Both the position numbers and the translations under genes were made by a program. The notes under the pieces are model-generated. The model saw nothing but the letters and a program-made list of their open reading frames with translations. It was not told where the DNA came from and searched no databases. A DNA stretch of 64,000 nucleotides. Source: Alphaproteobacteria bacterium. GTDB taxonomy: Bacteria; Pseudomonadota; Alphaproteobacteria; Caedimonadales; UBA1908. The DNA lies in NCBI GenBank assembly GCA_013911655.1, contig JACESU010000002.1:1-64000 (forward strand), written 5' to 3'. Positions 26,973-36,089 of the stretch are shown piece by piece (position 1 is the stretch's first letter; every line of letters begins with the position of its first letter).

Positions 26973-29900
26973 TGTTCTCTAGCTTTTTCCTTAGTCGGCC
27001 TATTTTGACGGTTTCTTTGAATGGGTTTTTGGCCCTTTTGGGGGTTATTTGTTTTTTACTGCTTCCTATGAGGGATTACTCAGGGTCGCCCCCTCCTATT
27101 GTGACCATCGAGACCATGTACAAAGGAGCGTCTGCTGATCATGTGGACCGAATTCTAACGCGTGCCATGGAAGCGCAACTGATGAAAGTCGGGGGTGTTA
27201 AGACCCTCCATGCGAGCAGTGTCGACGGCCTAAGCACCTTTCATCTTACATTTCATTCTTCTCAAGATCTTGAGAAGAAAATGTCAGAAATTCAGGCACG
27301 CCTGGCTGTTCTTTGGGCCCATCTTCCTTTAGAAATTAGTCCTCCGAAGTTTTTGATGGGTGAAAACACCCTGTCTCCGTTTATGTGGTACGCTTTGTCG
27401 GCTGAAACAGCCACGAGAAGCAAGTTCTCCGAAGATATTCAGCATGTGCTGATTCCGCGTCTTTTGGCCATTGATGGTGTGGCTAAGGTTTATATGGCAG
27501 CTGAACGTTCCCCGGCCGTGCGTGTGTGGCTTGACCCTAAAAGGCTTTCATTTTTTAAGCTTACCCCCCTTGATATTGAAGCGGCACTTTTAAAAGAGAA
27601 TGTTTACCGCCCGACGGGTAAAATTATTTCATCCTACCGCGAGTATAACCTGCGCTTGACATCTTCGTTTCGCACGATTCAAGATCTTAAGAAACTCCCC
27701 CTTGTGACACTTCAGGGGCGCGTAGTGACGCTGGGTGATGTGGCAGACCTCGAAGACGGTGTCCAAGACGAGCGCGCCCATATGACTCTAGACGGTAAAC
27801 CCGTTATGGGCATTGGCATTGTGAAGCAAAGCATCGCAAGCGCTATAAAAGTCAGTGACGCTGTGAAAAAAGAAATGCGCGCCCTTCAAGAGGTTTTTCC
27901 AAAAGATACATCCGTGTCTCTTGTTTTCAATACAGCGTCTTTTACAAAAGATAGTTTGAGCTCGCTCTTAAGGACTCTTTTAGGGTCGCTTCTTCTGATG
28001 GGGGTCGCTTTTTTTACGTTCTTTAGACAGCTTAGGCTCACGGGTATTTTTATCTCGAGTGTCGTGCTTTGCCTGTGTTCTTCTTCCATAGGGCTGTATG
28101 TCTTTGGCTATAGCCTGACCTTTTTGTCCTTGCTCGTCATGGTCCTTGCGTCAGGGCTTGTGGTGGGGACCATCATGCTTGTGCTGGAAAACAATCTGCA
28201 TAAGATTCAAGAAGGTCAACCTGTACTTCTTGCGTGTTACTACAGTGTCAAGCAGCTGACCCCCGTTCTGGTTATTGCGACTTTATGTCTTGCTTGCTTG
28301 ACCCTGCCCAGCCTTTTTCTTGAGTCAGGCGCTTGGCATGCTTTAGGAAGCGCCCTTGCTGTGCTGTGCTTTATGTTTATGTCCAGTGTGTTTGTATCGT
28401 TGACATTTGTGCCAACCCTCATGGGATTTCTTCCAGGGAGGCCGTCTACGTTCTTTCGGAATATTGCTGTTTTTACGCCCCTGATTCTTTATCTCAAAGA
28501 TCAGTACCGAGAAAAATTAACCTATCTTTTAGAACGGCCAAAAGGGGTTTTGATGGCAGTCACAGTTTGCCTTATGGGAACTGTGTATCTTGCGTGGCAT
28601 ATTCCCAAGGAAATGGTGCCGTCTGAGGATTTGGGATATTTTGATGTGGTTTTTCAAGGTCCTTTTGATTCTGCCCCCCAAGTCATGCAACAAAAGAAGA
28701 AGGAAGTAGAGCACGTCTTATCTTTTCTAGTGAAGAAAGGATGGGCAGTTCATATGATCACGAGAACACCAGACAGATTTTCTGGGACGGAAAACATGAG
28801 CAAAGGGATTATCACTGTTGTGCTCTCGCCGTGGTACAAGCGTCCTAATATCAATGAAATCTTGAAGGAAGTCACTTTTGCGTTAAAGTCGCTTACAACT
28901 GTGCGCGCTTTTCCTGTTGTGCGTAGTCTTGAGCAAACGGCCATCAATCCACTTGTGTTTACCCTGAGCGGATCAAATGCGGCGACCTTGGATCTGTGGC
29001 GTGCCAAGATGACACTTTACTTACGAAATCATCCCTTTATCACACCGCTTTATTTTGACGAAACCCAACAAGTGTCAAACATTGACCTGCGTGTCAAACA
29101 TGATAAGGCAATTCAGTTGGGCGTTTCGCTCGAAAACATCACAAAAACTTTAGAACTTTTACTTGCAGGGCGTAAAAGTTCCTCTGTCTTTGAAGGAAAC
29201 CAAGAAAAACCTGTGATGCTGCAAGCGCCTGAGAAGATGCGTTCTGATGTGAAGGCTCTTGAAACATACTTTGTGCGCTCAAGTCTTCATGAGGAGCTTG
29301 TGCCACTCAGCACCCTTGTAGAGGTGTCGCCTTTGGAAAAGCGGGCCTTTTTTGAACGTGTTAATCAGCAAGATACGCTTACGCTATACACGTATCTGTC
29401 GCCCGGGCAGAATCAGGAAATGGTGATGAAAGAACTTCAAAGTATTGTTCAAGAAGTTTTGCCGTCATATGCGCGCCTTGATGTGCAAGACACGCCCCTT
29501 ACCCTTCAGAAAAATACGAACGCTGTCATGCTTTTTATGATCGTGACTTTATTAATTATTTACATGATTTTGTCGGCGTATTTCGAAAGTTTTTCCTTGC
29601 CCTTTATGATTCTAACGCCAATTCTTTTCAGTTTAAGTGTGCCACTTTCTGTGATGAGTCTGATGCACATTGCGCTCAATTTATACACCATTGTAGGGCT
29701 ATTGATCGTGGCATGCTTTGCATTTTATGCAAGTCTTGTGGTTCTTTCTGCTATTGAAGGGCAGAATCAGGAGGGGGCGTCACGAAATGATGTGATTTTC
29801 CTAGGGGCTTTTTCTCGCTTAAGGCATCTTCTGATGACGGGAACGCTTGCAACGCTGACAAGTCTTCCTCTATTCCTTTCGCAAAATGCGGGGTATCTTG

Positions 29901-30070
29901 TTCAGCATAATCTTGCCCTTATTCTAGGGAGCGGGGTATTTCCGTCTCTTTTAGGGGCGGTTTTTTTAACACCGCTTTTATATAAGCTGGGTCGTCGCTA
30001 TCAAGGATCTGATCTCGCGCGGGCAACTGCCTTAGAGGTCTTTTTGCGTCAGCAGGGAAAAAGAATATAA
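26969..30070 (+). CDS. RND-family transporter lacking proton-relay residues
   Basis: An inner-membrane RND permease of 1033 residues with the family's twelve-helix, two-porter-domain layout (N-terminal FFLSRPILTVSLNGFLALLG; second half starts near FERPKGV-like LLERPKGVLMAVTVC). In AcrB-like pumps helix 4 reads GLLVDDAIVVVEN, where the two Asp carry protons. Here it reads GLVVGTIMLVLEN, with Gly400 and Thr401. The helix 10 Lys (GLSAKNAIL) is replaced by Tyr920 in CFAFYASLV. The arginine region FSRLRHLLMT is kept. The fold is intact and the gene is unbroken, so this may be a pump with a different energy coupling or a non-pump role. It ends in a 30-base palindrome. Confidence 0.85.
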   Translation: MMFSSFFLSRPILTVSLNGFLALLGVICFLLLPMRDYSGSPPPIVTIETMYKGASADHVDRILTRAMEAQLMKVGGVKTLHASSVDGLSTFHLTFHSSQDLEKKMSEIQARLAVLWAHLPLEISPPKFLMGENTLSPFMWYALSAETATRSKFSEDIQHVLIPRLLAIDGVAKVYMAAERSPAVRVWLDPKRLSFFKLTPLDIEAALLKENVYRPTGKIISSYREYNLRLTSSFRTIQDLKKLPLVTLQGRVVTLGDVADLEDGVQDERAHMTLDGKPVMGIGIVKQSIASAIKVSDAVKKEMRALQEVFPKDTSVSLVFNTASFTKDSLSSLLRTLLGSLLLMGVAFFTFFRQLRLTGIFISSVVLCLCSSSIGLYVFGYSLTFLSLLVMVLASGLVVGTIMLVLENNLHKIQEGQPVLLACYYSVKQLTPVLVIATLCLACLTLPSLFLESGAWHALGSALAVLCFMFMSSVFVSLTFVPTLMGFLPGRPSTFFRNIAVFTPLILYLKDQYREKLTYLLERPKGVLMAVTVCLMGTVYLAWHIPKEMVPSEDLGYFDVVFQGPFDSAPQVMQQKKKEVEHVLSFLVKKGWAVHMITRTPDRFSGTENMSKGIITVVLSPWYKRPNINEILKEVTFALKSLTTVRAFPVVRSLEQTAINPLVFTLSGSNAATLDLWRAKMTLYLRNHPFITPLYFDETQQVSNIDLRVKHDKAIQLGVSLENITKTLELLLAGRKSSSVFEGNQEKPVMLQAPEKMRSDVKALETYFVRSSLHEELVPLSTLVEVSPLEKRAFFERVNQQDTLTLYTYLSPGQNQEMVMKELQSIVQEVLPSYARLDVQDTPLTLQKNTNAVMLFMIVTLLIIYMILSAYFESFSLPFMILTPILFSLSVPLSVMSLMHIALNLYTIVGLLIVACFAFYASLVVLSAIEGQNQEGASRNDVIFLGAFSRLRHLLMTGTLATLTSLPLFLSQNAGYLVQHNLALILGSGVFPSLLGAVFLTPLLYKLGRRYQGSDLARATALEVFLRQQGKRI

Positions 30071-30088
30071 TTATAATTATATTCTTTT
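30059..30088 (+). terminator. AT-rich palindrome at the end of the RND gene
   Basis: AAAAGAATATAATTATAATTATATTCTTTT is a perfect 30-base palindrome that includes the RND stop codon. It can fold into a hairpin with a T-rich end on either strand. The AT-only stem is weak for intrinsic termination, so it could also be a protein site. Confidence 0.45.
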
Positions 30089-30239
30089 AAAAAACAATCC
30101 TTTTATTAAAAAGTTAAAGAACTCTTAAAAAACATTGTCTCGGCCGCCATATCTTTGTATCCTATGGGTGTATGAGTTTTATCCAAAAGCATCCCTTTGA
30201 AAAAAGTGTTTTAGGATGCGGGATTTGGTGAGAGTTGTG

Positions 30240-30389
30240 ATGTCGCTTGGCCTTAGAATAGCTCGTGTTGAAAAGATTATGGTCACGTATCAGGTAGACC
30301 CGCGCCTGAGCGCTTGCTCGGTGTTGCCGTATTTTCATGAGAGCAGACAGTATTCTGAAAGAGAAAAAAAAGCAATCACAATTCCTTAA
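30240..30389 (+). CDS. Possible leader peptide upstream of RNase E
   Basis: A 49-codon frame starts at ATG after GGTGAGAGTTGTG and stops 39 bases before the rne start. The product would read MSLGLRIARVEKIMVTYQV, followed by a basic C-terminal part. Composition is plausible, but I know no homologue. It could be a regulatory upstream frame in the rne leader or chance. The rest of 30089-30239 shows no gene. Confidence 0.3.
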   Translation: MSLGLRIARVEKIMVTYQVDPRLSACSVLPYFHESRQYSEREKKAITIP

Positions 30390-30390
30390 A

Positions 30391-30408
30391 GGAGTGGCAT
30401 GCCACTCC
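30391..30408 (+). promoter_or_regulatory. Palindrome in the rne leader
   Basis: GGAGTGGCATGCCACTCC is a perfect 18-base palindrome 20 bases before the RNase E start codon, just outside its AGGAG site (30418-30422). In RNA it would fold as a short hairpin with little loop. As DNA it is a dimer-binding shape. RNase E is known to control its own mRNA through its leader, so a regulatory role is reasonable but inferred. Confidence 0.4.
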
Positions 30409-30428
30409 GTATGATTTAGGAGTTGTTT

Positions 30429-32717
30429 ATGGCTAGAAAGATGTTAATTGATGCGGCGCATCCCGAAGAAACACGGGTGGCCCTTCTAGACGAGAAAGGT
30501 CTTCTCGTCGATTATGAATTCAAAAGTTCAACAAAAGAAACCGTCAAAGGAAACATTTACCTTGCAAAGATTATGCGGGTCGAACCGTCTCTTCAAGCCG
30601 CCTTTGTGGACTATGGGGGAGGGCGTCACGGCTTTTTAGCTTTTGGTGAAATTCACCCTGATTATTTTCGTATCCCTATTTCTGACCGCGAAGCCTTAAA
30701 AGCCGAATTGTCAGCAGGTCCTGATGCCCTTTCATCCGAAGACGAGGCGTCTGAAGGGGCATCTCTTTCAGATCAAGAAGCCCAAGGAAACGACGCCAAT
30801 CTTGCGGTGCCGACCCCCACAGAGGTGTCTTCCCTTGGGGGAGATTTACCTCCGTTAGAAGAAGAAGACGATCTGGTCAGGCGCCCCTCTTTACACAGGC
30901 GTTATAAAATCCAGGAAGTGGTTCAGAAAAATCAAATCATTCTGGTCCAAGTTGTGAAGGAAGAGCGCGGCACAAAAGGAGCGGCGCTAACAACGTATCT
31001 TTCCCTTGCGGGTCGCTACTGTGTACTGATGCCTAACTCTCCCAGAAGCGGCGGTATTTCCCGGAAAATTGCCAATCCTGCTGACAGAAAGCGCCTGCGC
31101 CAAGTGCTGGAGGCCTTTAATGTCCCAGAAGGTATGGGGCTTATTATTCGCACAGCCGGCAAAGACCGGACAAAAACGGAATTAAAGCGCGACGGTCAAT
31201 ATCTCATGCGGTTGTGGAATAGCATCCGGGAAAAGACCCTTTCGTCCATTGCACCCTTTTTGGTTCATTCAGAAGAAGATTTGGTCAAGCGCGCAGTGCG
31301 CGATTTGTACTCCAAGGACGTGGATGCGATTTTTGTCGCCGGCGAAGAGGGTTATAAGGCTGCCAAGGACTTTATGAAGTCACTTTTGCCTAGCCACAGC
31401 AAAAAAGTGCAGCGCTATAAAAGCGAGCGCGCTCTTTTATTCCATGAATACGGAGTCGAACGTCAGATCGATAATATGTATGAACCCGAAGTGCGTCTCC
31501 CGTCAGGTGGGTCCATCGTGATTCATCCAACCGAAGCGTTGGTGTCCATCGATATCAACTCGGGCAAAGCCACGCGCGAGCGTCATATTGAAGAAACAGC
31601 GACTAAAACGAACCTAGAGGCCGCGACGGAAATCGCAAGGCAAGTGCGCCTGCGGGATTTGGCGGGCCTCATTGTCATCGACTTTATTGACATGGACGAG
31701 CCGCGCAATGTGGCCGCTGTCGAAAAGCGCCTGCGTGACGTGTTCCGTGATGACCGCGCGCGTGTACAACTGGGACGCATAAGCCCCTTTGGCTTGTTGG
31801 AAATGTCGCGCCAACGTTTGGCCCCAAGCCTTCTTGAGACCAGTGCTAAGCCGTGCCCCCACTGCCGGGCAACAGGCTATGTGCGCTCGACTGAATCATT
31901 GGCTTTAAGTGCCCTGCGCCTTCTCGAGCAAGAAGGTCTTAAAAATTCTGGCGGTATGCTGCAGCTGACTTTACCCTCAGAAGTGCTTTTATACGTCATG
32001 AATCAAAAAAGGGCGACCCTTGCGGAGGTCGAAGCCCGTCATCAAGTGCGCGTCGTCTTTGAAGCGTCCAAAGAGCTTTCCTACCAGTGTGTGGTCAGTG
32101 TGATTATGCCAGCGTCGGGGGGTGTTGTGGCAACACCTGTTGCAGAGCAAAAAAATGTCCCGCCCCAAGAACCTGTGGTACGAGAGGAAGAGTCAACACC
32201 TCAGCCTCGCCAGCGGGGACAAGATCAAAACAGAAATAGCAATGGTCGTAATAATAAAAAACAGCGCCGTGACCAAGATAAGCGCGGAGAGCGTCGCCGA
32301 GACGAGGGGGCTGAGGTTAAGTCCGCAGACGCGGTAAGCACGCCTCAAGAAGAAAAGCCTGCGCCAAAAGAGAGACAACCTCTTACCCCAATCCCTCAAG
32401 AAGGGGAAGGCGCCGTTCCTGACACACTAAATGCTGACAGCACCCAAGGCGAGAACTCAGCCAGCAAAAAAAGACGCCTAAGGCGTCGTTCTGGTAGGCG
32501 GGGCGGGCGCCGTGAAAAACCAGTAGGTGATGAAACCGCATCAGTGTCCTCTGAGGACAAAGCCGCGACAACTTCAGGTGAAAACGCTGCAAGCTCCCCA
32601 GTTTCGTCAAATGCGTCCCCGTCTGCCGCCACAGAACCGGTCTACCGCGAAGGGGATGATGGTTCGTCGGACGCGTCCAGGGAGAAAACATGGTGGAAGA
32701 GATTACTCGACACATAA
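30429..32717 (+). CDS. rne: Ribonuclease E/G
   Basis: Main endoribonuclease for mRNA decay and rRNA processing. I start at ATG 30429, six bases after AGGAG (MARKMLIDAAHPEETRVALLD). The S1 domain (VKGNIYLAKIMRVEPSLQAA, then FVDYGGGRHGFL) is interrupted by an acidic insert at about residues 95-145, as in alphaproteobacteria. The DNase-I-like catalytic part has LIVIDFIDMDEPRN with the metal-binding aspartates. The zinc link is CPHCRATG. After residue 550 the protein is a long charged tail with RRLRRRSGRRGGRR, the expected RNA- and degradosome-binding region. The 3' end overlaps the protease gene by 28 bases. Confidence 0.95.
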   Translation: MARKMLIDAAHPEETRVALLDEKGLLVDYEFKSSTKETVKGNIYLAKIMRVEPSLQAAFVDYGGGRHGFLAFGEIHPDYFRIPISDREALKAELSAGPDALSSEDEASEGASLSDQEAQGNDANLAVPTPTEVSSLGGDLPPLEEEDDLVRRPSLHRRYKIQEVVQKNQIILVQVVKEERGTKGAALTTYLSLAGRYCVLMPNSPRSGGISRKIANPADRKRLRQVLEAFNVPEGMGLIIRTAGKDRTKTELKRDGQYLMRLWNSIREKTLSSIAPFLVHSEEDLVKRAVRDLYSKDVDAIFVAGEEGYKAAKDFMKSLLPSHSKKVQRYKSERALLFHEYGVERQIDNMYEPEVRLPSGGSIVIHPTEALVSIDINSGKATRERHIEETATKTNLEAATEIARQVRLRDLAGLIVIDFIDMDEPRNVAAVEKRLRDVFRDDRARVQLGRISPFGLLEMSRQRLAPSLLETSAKPCPHCRATGYVRSTESLALSALRLLEQEGLKNSGGMLQLTLPSEVLLYVMNQKRATLAEVEARHQVRVVFEASKELSYQCVVSVIMPASGGVVATPVAEQKNVPPQEPVVREEESTPQPRQRGQDQNRNSNGRNNKKQRRDQDKRGERRRDEGAEVKSADAVSTPQEEKPAPKERQPLTPIPQEGEGAVPDTLNADSTQGENSASKKRRLRRRSGRRGGRREKPVGDETASVSSEDKAATTSGENAASSPVSSNASPSAATEPVYREGDDGSSDASREKTWWKRLLDT

Positions 32718-34078
32718 CGCGTCTTTTTTTAATGACAGTGTGCCTCCTATTTGTGGGAGGTACGTCGTCCCTCGATGCGCGCGCCCTAAAGCGAGGCGGC
32801 ATTATTCGTGACAGCGAGATCGAGGCAACGCTTTTTGCGTACGCAGCGCCTATTTTTCAAGCAGCCGGCCTTGACCCCAAAAAGATGCATCTATATGTCA
32901 TCTTTGATCCTGATTTGAACGCTGCCGCCACAACGGAATATACGATTTTCATCAATACGGGCCTTTTGATTAAGGCCCGTAATCCCGAAGAGGTGATTGG
33001 TGTTCTTGCCCACGAAACGGGGCATATTGCAGGCGGACATCTCGAGCGCCGCCTAGAGATGATGAAAAAAGCCCAAGCCATCGCCATTGCGTCCGCCATT
33101 CTAGGAGGGGCAGCCATTGCGGCTGGCGGCGGGGACGCAGGCGCAGGCATCCTGACAGGCGGCTTTACGGCAGCTGACAACGTGATGATGCACTATTCAC
33201 GCGGACAAGAAGCTGCCGCTGACCAGGCCGCCGTCAGGTTTTTAAGTAAACTTCATTGGCCCGTATTTGGCTTGCAAGATTTTATGAAAACCATGGCATC
33301 TCAAGAACTTCTAAGTGCAGCGCTTCAAGATCCCTATAGCCGCTCACATCCCATGTCCCAGGACCGTGTCACCTTTCTGCAAGAAGCCGTCGCGAAAACA
33401 AGTGCGCTGTCACTAACGCTGCCTAAAATTTTCTACGAACTCTTCGAGCGTATGGTCATTAAGCTGAAGGCTTTTACCCAGTCCCCTTTGCAGATCTTGC
33501 AAGAATTTCCAGAATCAAACAACACGCCCAATGCGCGCATGGCAAGGTCGGTTGCTTATTTTCTTTCCGCCAAAATTCCGGAGGCGCTTTCCCTTATAAA
33601 GGGGCTCACGGCAGAGTTTCCCCAGGATCCGTACTACTGGGATTTGCAGGGACAAATTTTCTTTGAGAGCGGAAGCCCTGCGGGTGCCGTCCAAGCATAT
33701 GGGCGGGCGGTGGCGCTTTCTCCTAACGATAGTCTTCTTCATATGCTTTATGCCCAAGCGCTGCTTGAGGACACGGGGTCTTCTGCGAAGCAGGCCGAGA
33801 CGCATCTGATGAAAAGCCTTTCCCTTGACGGCGAAAATCCTTTTGCGTGGCGTCTGCTTGCCGTCGCGTACGGAAAACAGAAAAAAACCGGTATGGCCGC
33901 ATTGTGTCTTGCGGAAGAGGCCTGCGCCGTTGGAAATTACAAGAACGCCCTTGATCAAGCAAACAGGGCGCTTAAAACCTTATCAGAATCCCAGGGTCGT
34001 CTTCGTGCCCATGACATTGTAAATATGGCTAAAGAAGTCCTAAAGGATCAAGGCGGATTTTTTAGAGGAGATGACTAA
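32690..34078 (+). CDS. M48 metalloprotease with TPR repeats, BepA-like
   Basis: Periplasmic protease and chaperone of the BepA type, which helps outer-membrane protein assembly. A signal peptide covers about residues 10-31 (LFLMTVCLLFVGGTSS). The zinc site is VLAHETGHIAGGH (HExxH) and the third ligand is the Glu in SRGQEAAADQ. Small-residue-rich AIASAILGGAAIAAGGG is typical. From about residue 260 there are TPR-like helical pairs (DPYYWDLQGQIFFESGSPAG, ALSPNDSLLHMLYAQ). Length of 462 residues fits. A strong hairpin follows the stop. Confidence 0.92.
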   Translation: MVEEITRHITRLFLMTVCLLFVGGTSSLDARALKRGGIIRDSEIEATLFAYAAPIFQAAGLDPKKMHLYVIFDPDLNAAATTEYTIFINTGLLIKARNPEEVIGVLAHETGHIAGGHLERRLEMMKKAQAIAIASAILGGAAIAAGGGDAGAGILTGGFTAADNVMMHYSRGQEAAADQAAVRFLSKLHWPVFGLQDFMKTMASQELLSAALQDPYSRSHPMSQDRVTFLQEAVAKTSALSLTLPKIFYELFERMVIKLKAFTQSPLQILQEFPESNNTPNARMARSVAYFLSAKIPEALSLIKGLTAEFPQDPYYWDLQGQIFFESGSPAGAVQAYGRAVALSPNDSLLHMLYAQALLEDTGSSAKQAETHLMKSLSLDGENPFAWRLLAVAYGKQKKTGMAALCLAEEACAVGNYKNALDQANRALKTLSESQGRLRAHDIVNMAKEVLKDQGGFFRGDD

Positions 34079-34102
34079 AAGGGGCGGCTCAAAAGCCGCC
34101 CC
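34077..34102 (-). terminator. Intrinsic terminator between convergent genes
   Basis: GGGGCGGCT (34081-34089) pairs with AGCCGCCCC (34094-34102) around a CAAA loop. On the minus strand the stem is followed by TTTT, so it fits termination of the outer-membrane protein gene. It can also stop the protease transcript from the other side, though without a T run there. Confidence 0.8.
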
Positions 34103-34116
34103 CAAGTGCTAGCTGA

Positions 34117-34953
34117 CTAGAAAGAAAATTTAATACGAAGACCCGTTTCAAGGGATCGGTTCATGGGATCCACATATGAATTGTCTTTTTCTCTTTTTTG
34201 GACGGTCCAGTAGTTCAAGTAAGGTCCGAAGGATAGGGACATGTGGCCCATTTGACGGATTACGGCCATCTCGGTCTTAAGACCAAAACCACGGCGCTGA
34301 GGAATCCTTCCCGAGTAGCTGGTGTCTGTTTTTTGCGACACGTTACCATTGAGAAGGATATCAACCTCACCAGTGGCACTTAAATGCCACGTGTCATCCA
34401 AAGCTTTAAGCACAGTGGCACCGATGGGCAAATAGATATGGTGTGTCCGGAAATCTGTTCCTGAATAATGCATGATTCCAGAAATTGACGGGTCTGAATC
34501 TAGATAGCGTCCTGCTAAATTAGCACGGTTAAAGGTTTTATAGCCAACACCAATAAAAGGTGACAGACGCACATCTTCGCATACATGAAAGGACTTTCCG
34601 AACACAAGACGCGTATCGACCATGTTGGTACGGGCGTTGCGAAGCGTTCCTTTGACATTTTCGGAGGCACCCTTGCTGACGGTCGCGCTATACTTAGCTT
34701 TCCCCCACTGGGCATGGACGTCAATTTTGGCAAAATAGGTATTATAAGTAAAGGTATAGTCCGCCATCACACCGCCCATAAGCCCGCCTATATTTTCATA
34801 TGGCTGTCCGTTTTCGTGCCAGTTCCAATAATGGGCGTGACCGCCTTCAAGACCAAGGGAAAAAGCATGGGTTTTAGGAGTCGGAAGGGTTGCTGCGTGA
34901 GAGGTAACGGCCATCAAGGCAGCAACGCTTAAAAGTAGAGTCTTACAGGTCAT
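34117..34953 (-). CDS. Outer-membrane beta-barrel protein
   Basis: A 278-residue protein with a signal peptide (MTCKTLLLSVAALMAVTSHA) and many alternating strands such as SLGLEGGHAHYWNWH, YFAKIDVHAQWGKAKYS and HMSLSFGPYLNYWTV. The final strand ends in Phe (LETGLRIKFSF), the C-terminal signature recognised by the BAM machinery. No specific porin or adhesin family is evident. A hairpin terminator follows. It is probably monocistronic, with its own promoter in the 112-base gap upstream. Confidence 0.8.
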   Translation of the reverse strand: MTCKTLLLSVAALMAVTSHAATLPTPKTHAFSLGLEGGHAHYWNWHENGQPYENIGGLMGGVMADYTFTYNTYFAKIDVHAQWGKAKYSATVSKGASENVKGTLRNARTNMVDTRLVFGKSFHVCEDVRLSPFIGVGYKTFNRANLAGRYLDSDPSISGIMHYSGTDFRTHHIYLPIGATVLKALDDTWHLSATGEVDILLNGNVSQKTDTSYSGRIPQRRGFGLKTEMAVIRQMGHMSLSFGPYLNYWTVQKREKDNSYVDPMNRSLETGLRIKFSF

Positions 34954-35066
34954 TGAATTTCCTTTAGTGAGTTATTTTTATTGAACTGAAGAATAAGCCT
35001 TCAAGGGCGTACCATATAAAAAAAGAGGCCTATGGGTCAACTTTTTTTACAAAAGGGCACAGAATT

Positions 35067-36089
35067 TTAAGAGGCGGGCCTCACGTCCTGAGCACGGGAC
35101 ACGACGTCTTCGACTGTAATGTCCTGAATCAAGGTGGGCGTCTTGATATAGGTGCTTTGACCACCGTTTTTGAAAAGATCTGCTGAAGGCCTGTGGACGC
35201 CTTGCCCTGGGAAAAGACCAAGACTTGGGACACTAAGGCTGGCCGCCACATTCAAAAGACCAGAGTCATTGCCGATGAACAGATCACAAAGGGACAAAAG
35301 GGCAGCCGTGCGGGCAAGGGGATAGTCGGTGATCAGCTCAGCACCCCCTCCTTGATCTTGCACGTGATGCAAGAGTGCCTCACCCTGATCTTTTTCATGG
35401 GGCGCCCCGCACAGAAAGAGAGAGCCTTGACCATACTGAGAGATAAGCGCTTTTCCGACGGCGGCAAAGCGTTCAGTTGGCCATATACGGGCGGGTTGTG
35501 TGGCGCCAAAGCCCAGAGCAATCCATGGCTTTGGAAGGTGAGAAAAAGCCTTCTTACAATCTTCCACTAAAGAAGTGTCTGCTTTTAAAGACGCGTCTTC
35601 GTCGAGTAAAGGCAAGCCGTGCTTTTTAAAAAGCGCTTCGAACCTGTCAATGGGGTGAAGGCGCCTATCTTGGCGCGGCAGGGCGTGCTGTGTTGTCAGC
35701 ATATCTTGAAGCCAGCCAAACCCGTACCCATAGCGGGATTTAATCCCCGCAAAGCTGGCGCCAATATAATAACGCGCACTGTGATGAAGGATCCACGCGG
35801 TGCTAAATCCAAAGGTTTTCAGATCACGCCCAAGGACAACGCCGCCAAGTTTTCCAAAATGGTGTTCTTCATCTAACCAAAGCACATCATGAAGCCAGGG
35901 TTCTGTAGCGAGCAGCTCGTGCGCTTGGGCTTTTTTCCGTGTGAGAAGCGTGATTTTTTGATCCATAGAAAACCGTGCGAGCGCCTTATAGGCACGGAGA
36001 TGCCACAGGCCATCCCCAATGCCTGGCATGGGCTGAATCACGAGGACACCGCCACGAAGAGGTTGCTTTTTAAAGGCGGACGTGAGCAT
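35067..36089 (-). CDS. Family 9 glycosyltransferase (heptosyltransferase-like)
   Basis: A GT-B fold enzyme of 340 residues related to ADP-heptose:LPS heptosyltransferases, working at the cytoplasmic face on the lipopolysaccharide core. The N-terminal VLVIQPMPGIGDGLWHLRAY has the family phosphate-loop. The donor site is LFIGNDSGLLNVAASLSVP, where the usual DSGxxH has Asn in place of His. It overlaps the next upstream gene, a clear paralogue, by 20 bases. It is the last gene of the galU-ugd operon. The sugar transferred may not be heptose. Confidence 0.85.
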   Translation of the reverse strand: MLTSAFKKQPLRGGVLVIQPMPGIGDGLWHLRAYKALARFSMDQKITLLTRKKAQAHELLATEPWLHDVLWLDEEHHFGKLGGVVLGRDLKTFGFSTAWILHHSARYYIGASFAGIKSRYGYGFGWLQDMLTTQHALPRQDRRLHPIDRFEALFKKHGLPLLDEDASLKADTSLVEDCKKAFSHLPKPWIALGFGATQPARIWPTERFAAVGKALISQYGQGSLFLCGAPHEKDQGEALLHHVQDQGGGAELITDYPLARTAALLSLCDLFIGNDSGLLNVAASLSVPSLGLFPGQGVHRPSADLFKNGGQSTYIKTPTLIQDITVEDVVSRAQDVRPAS

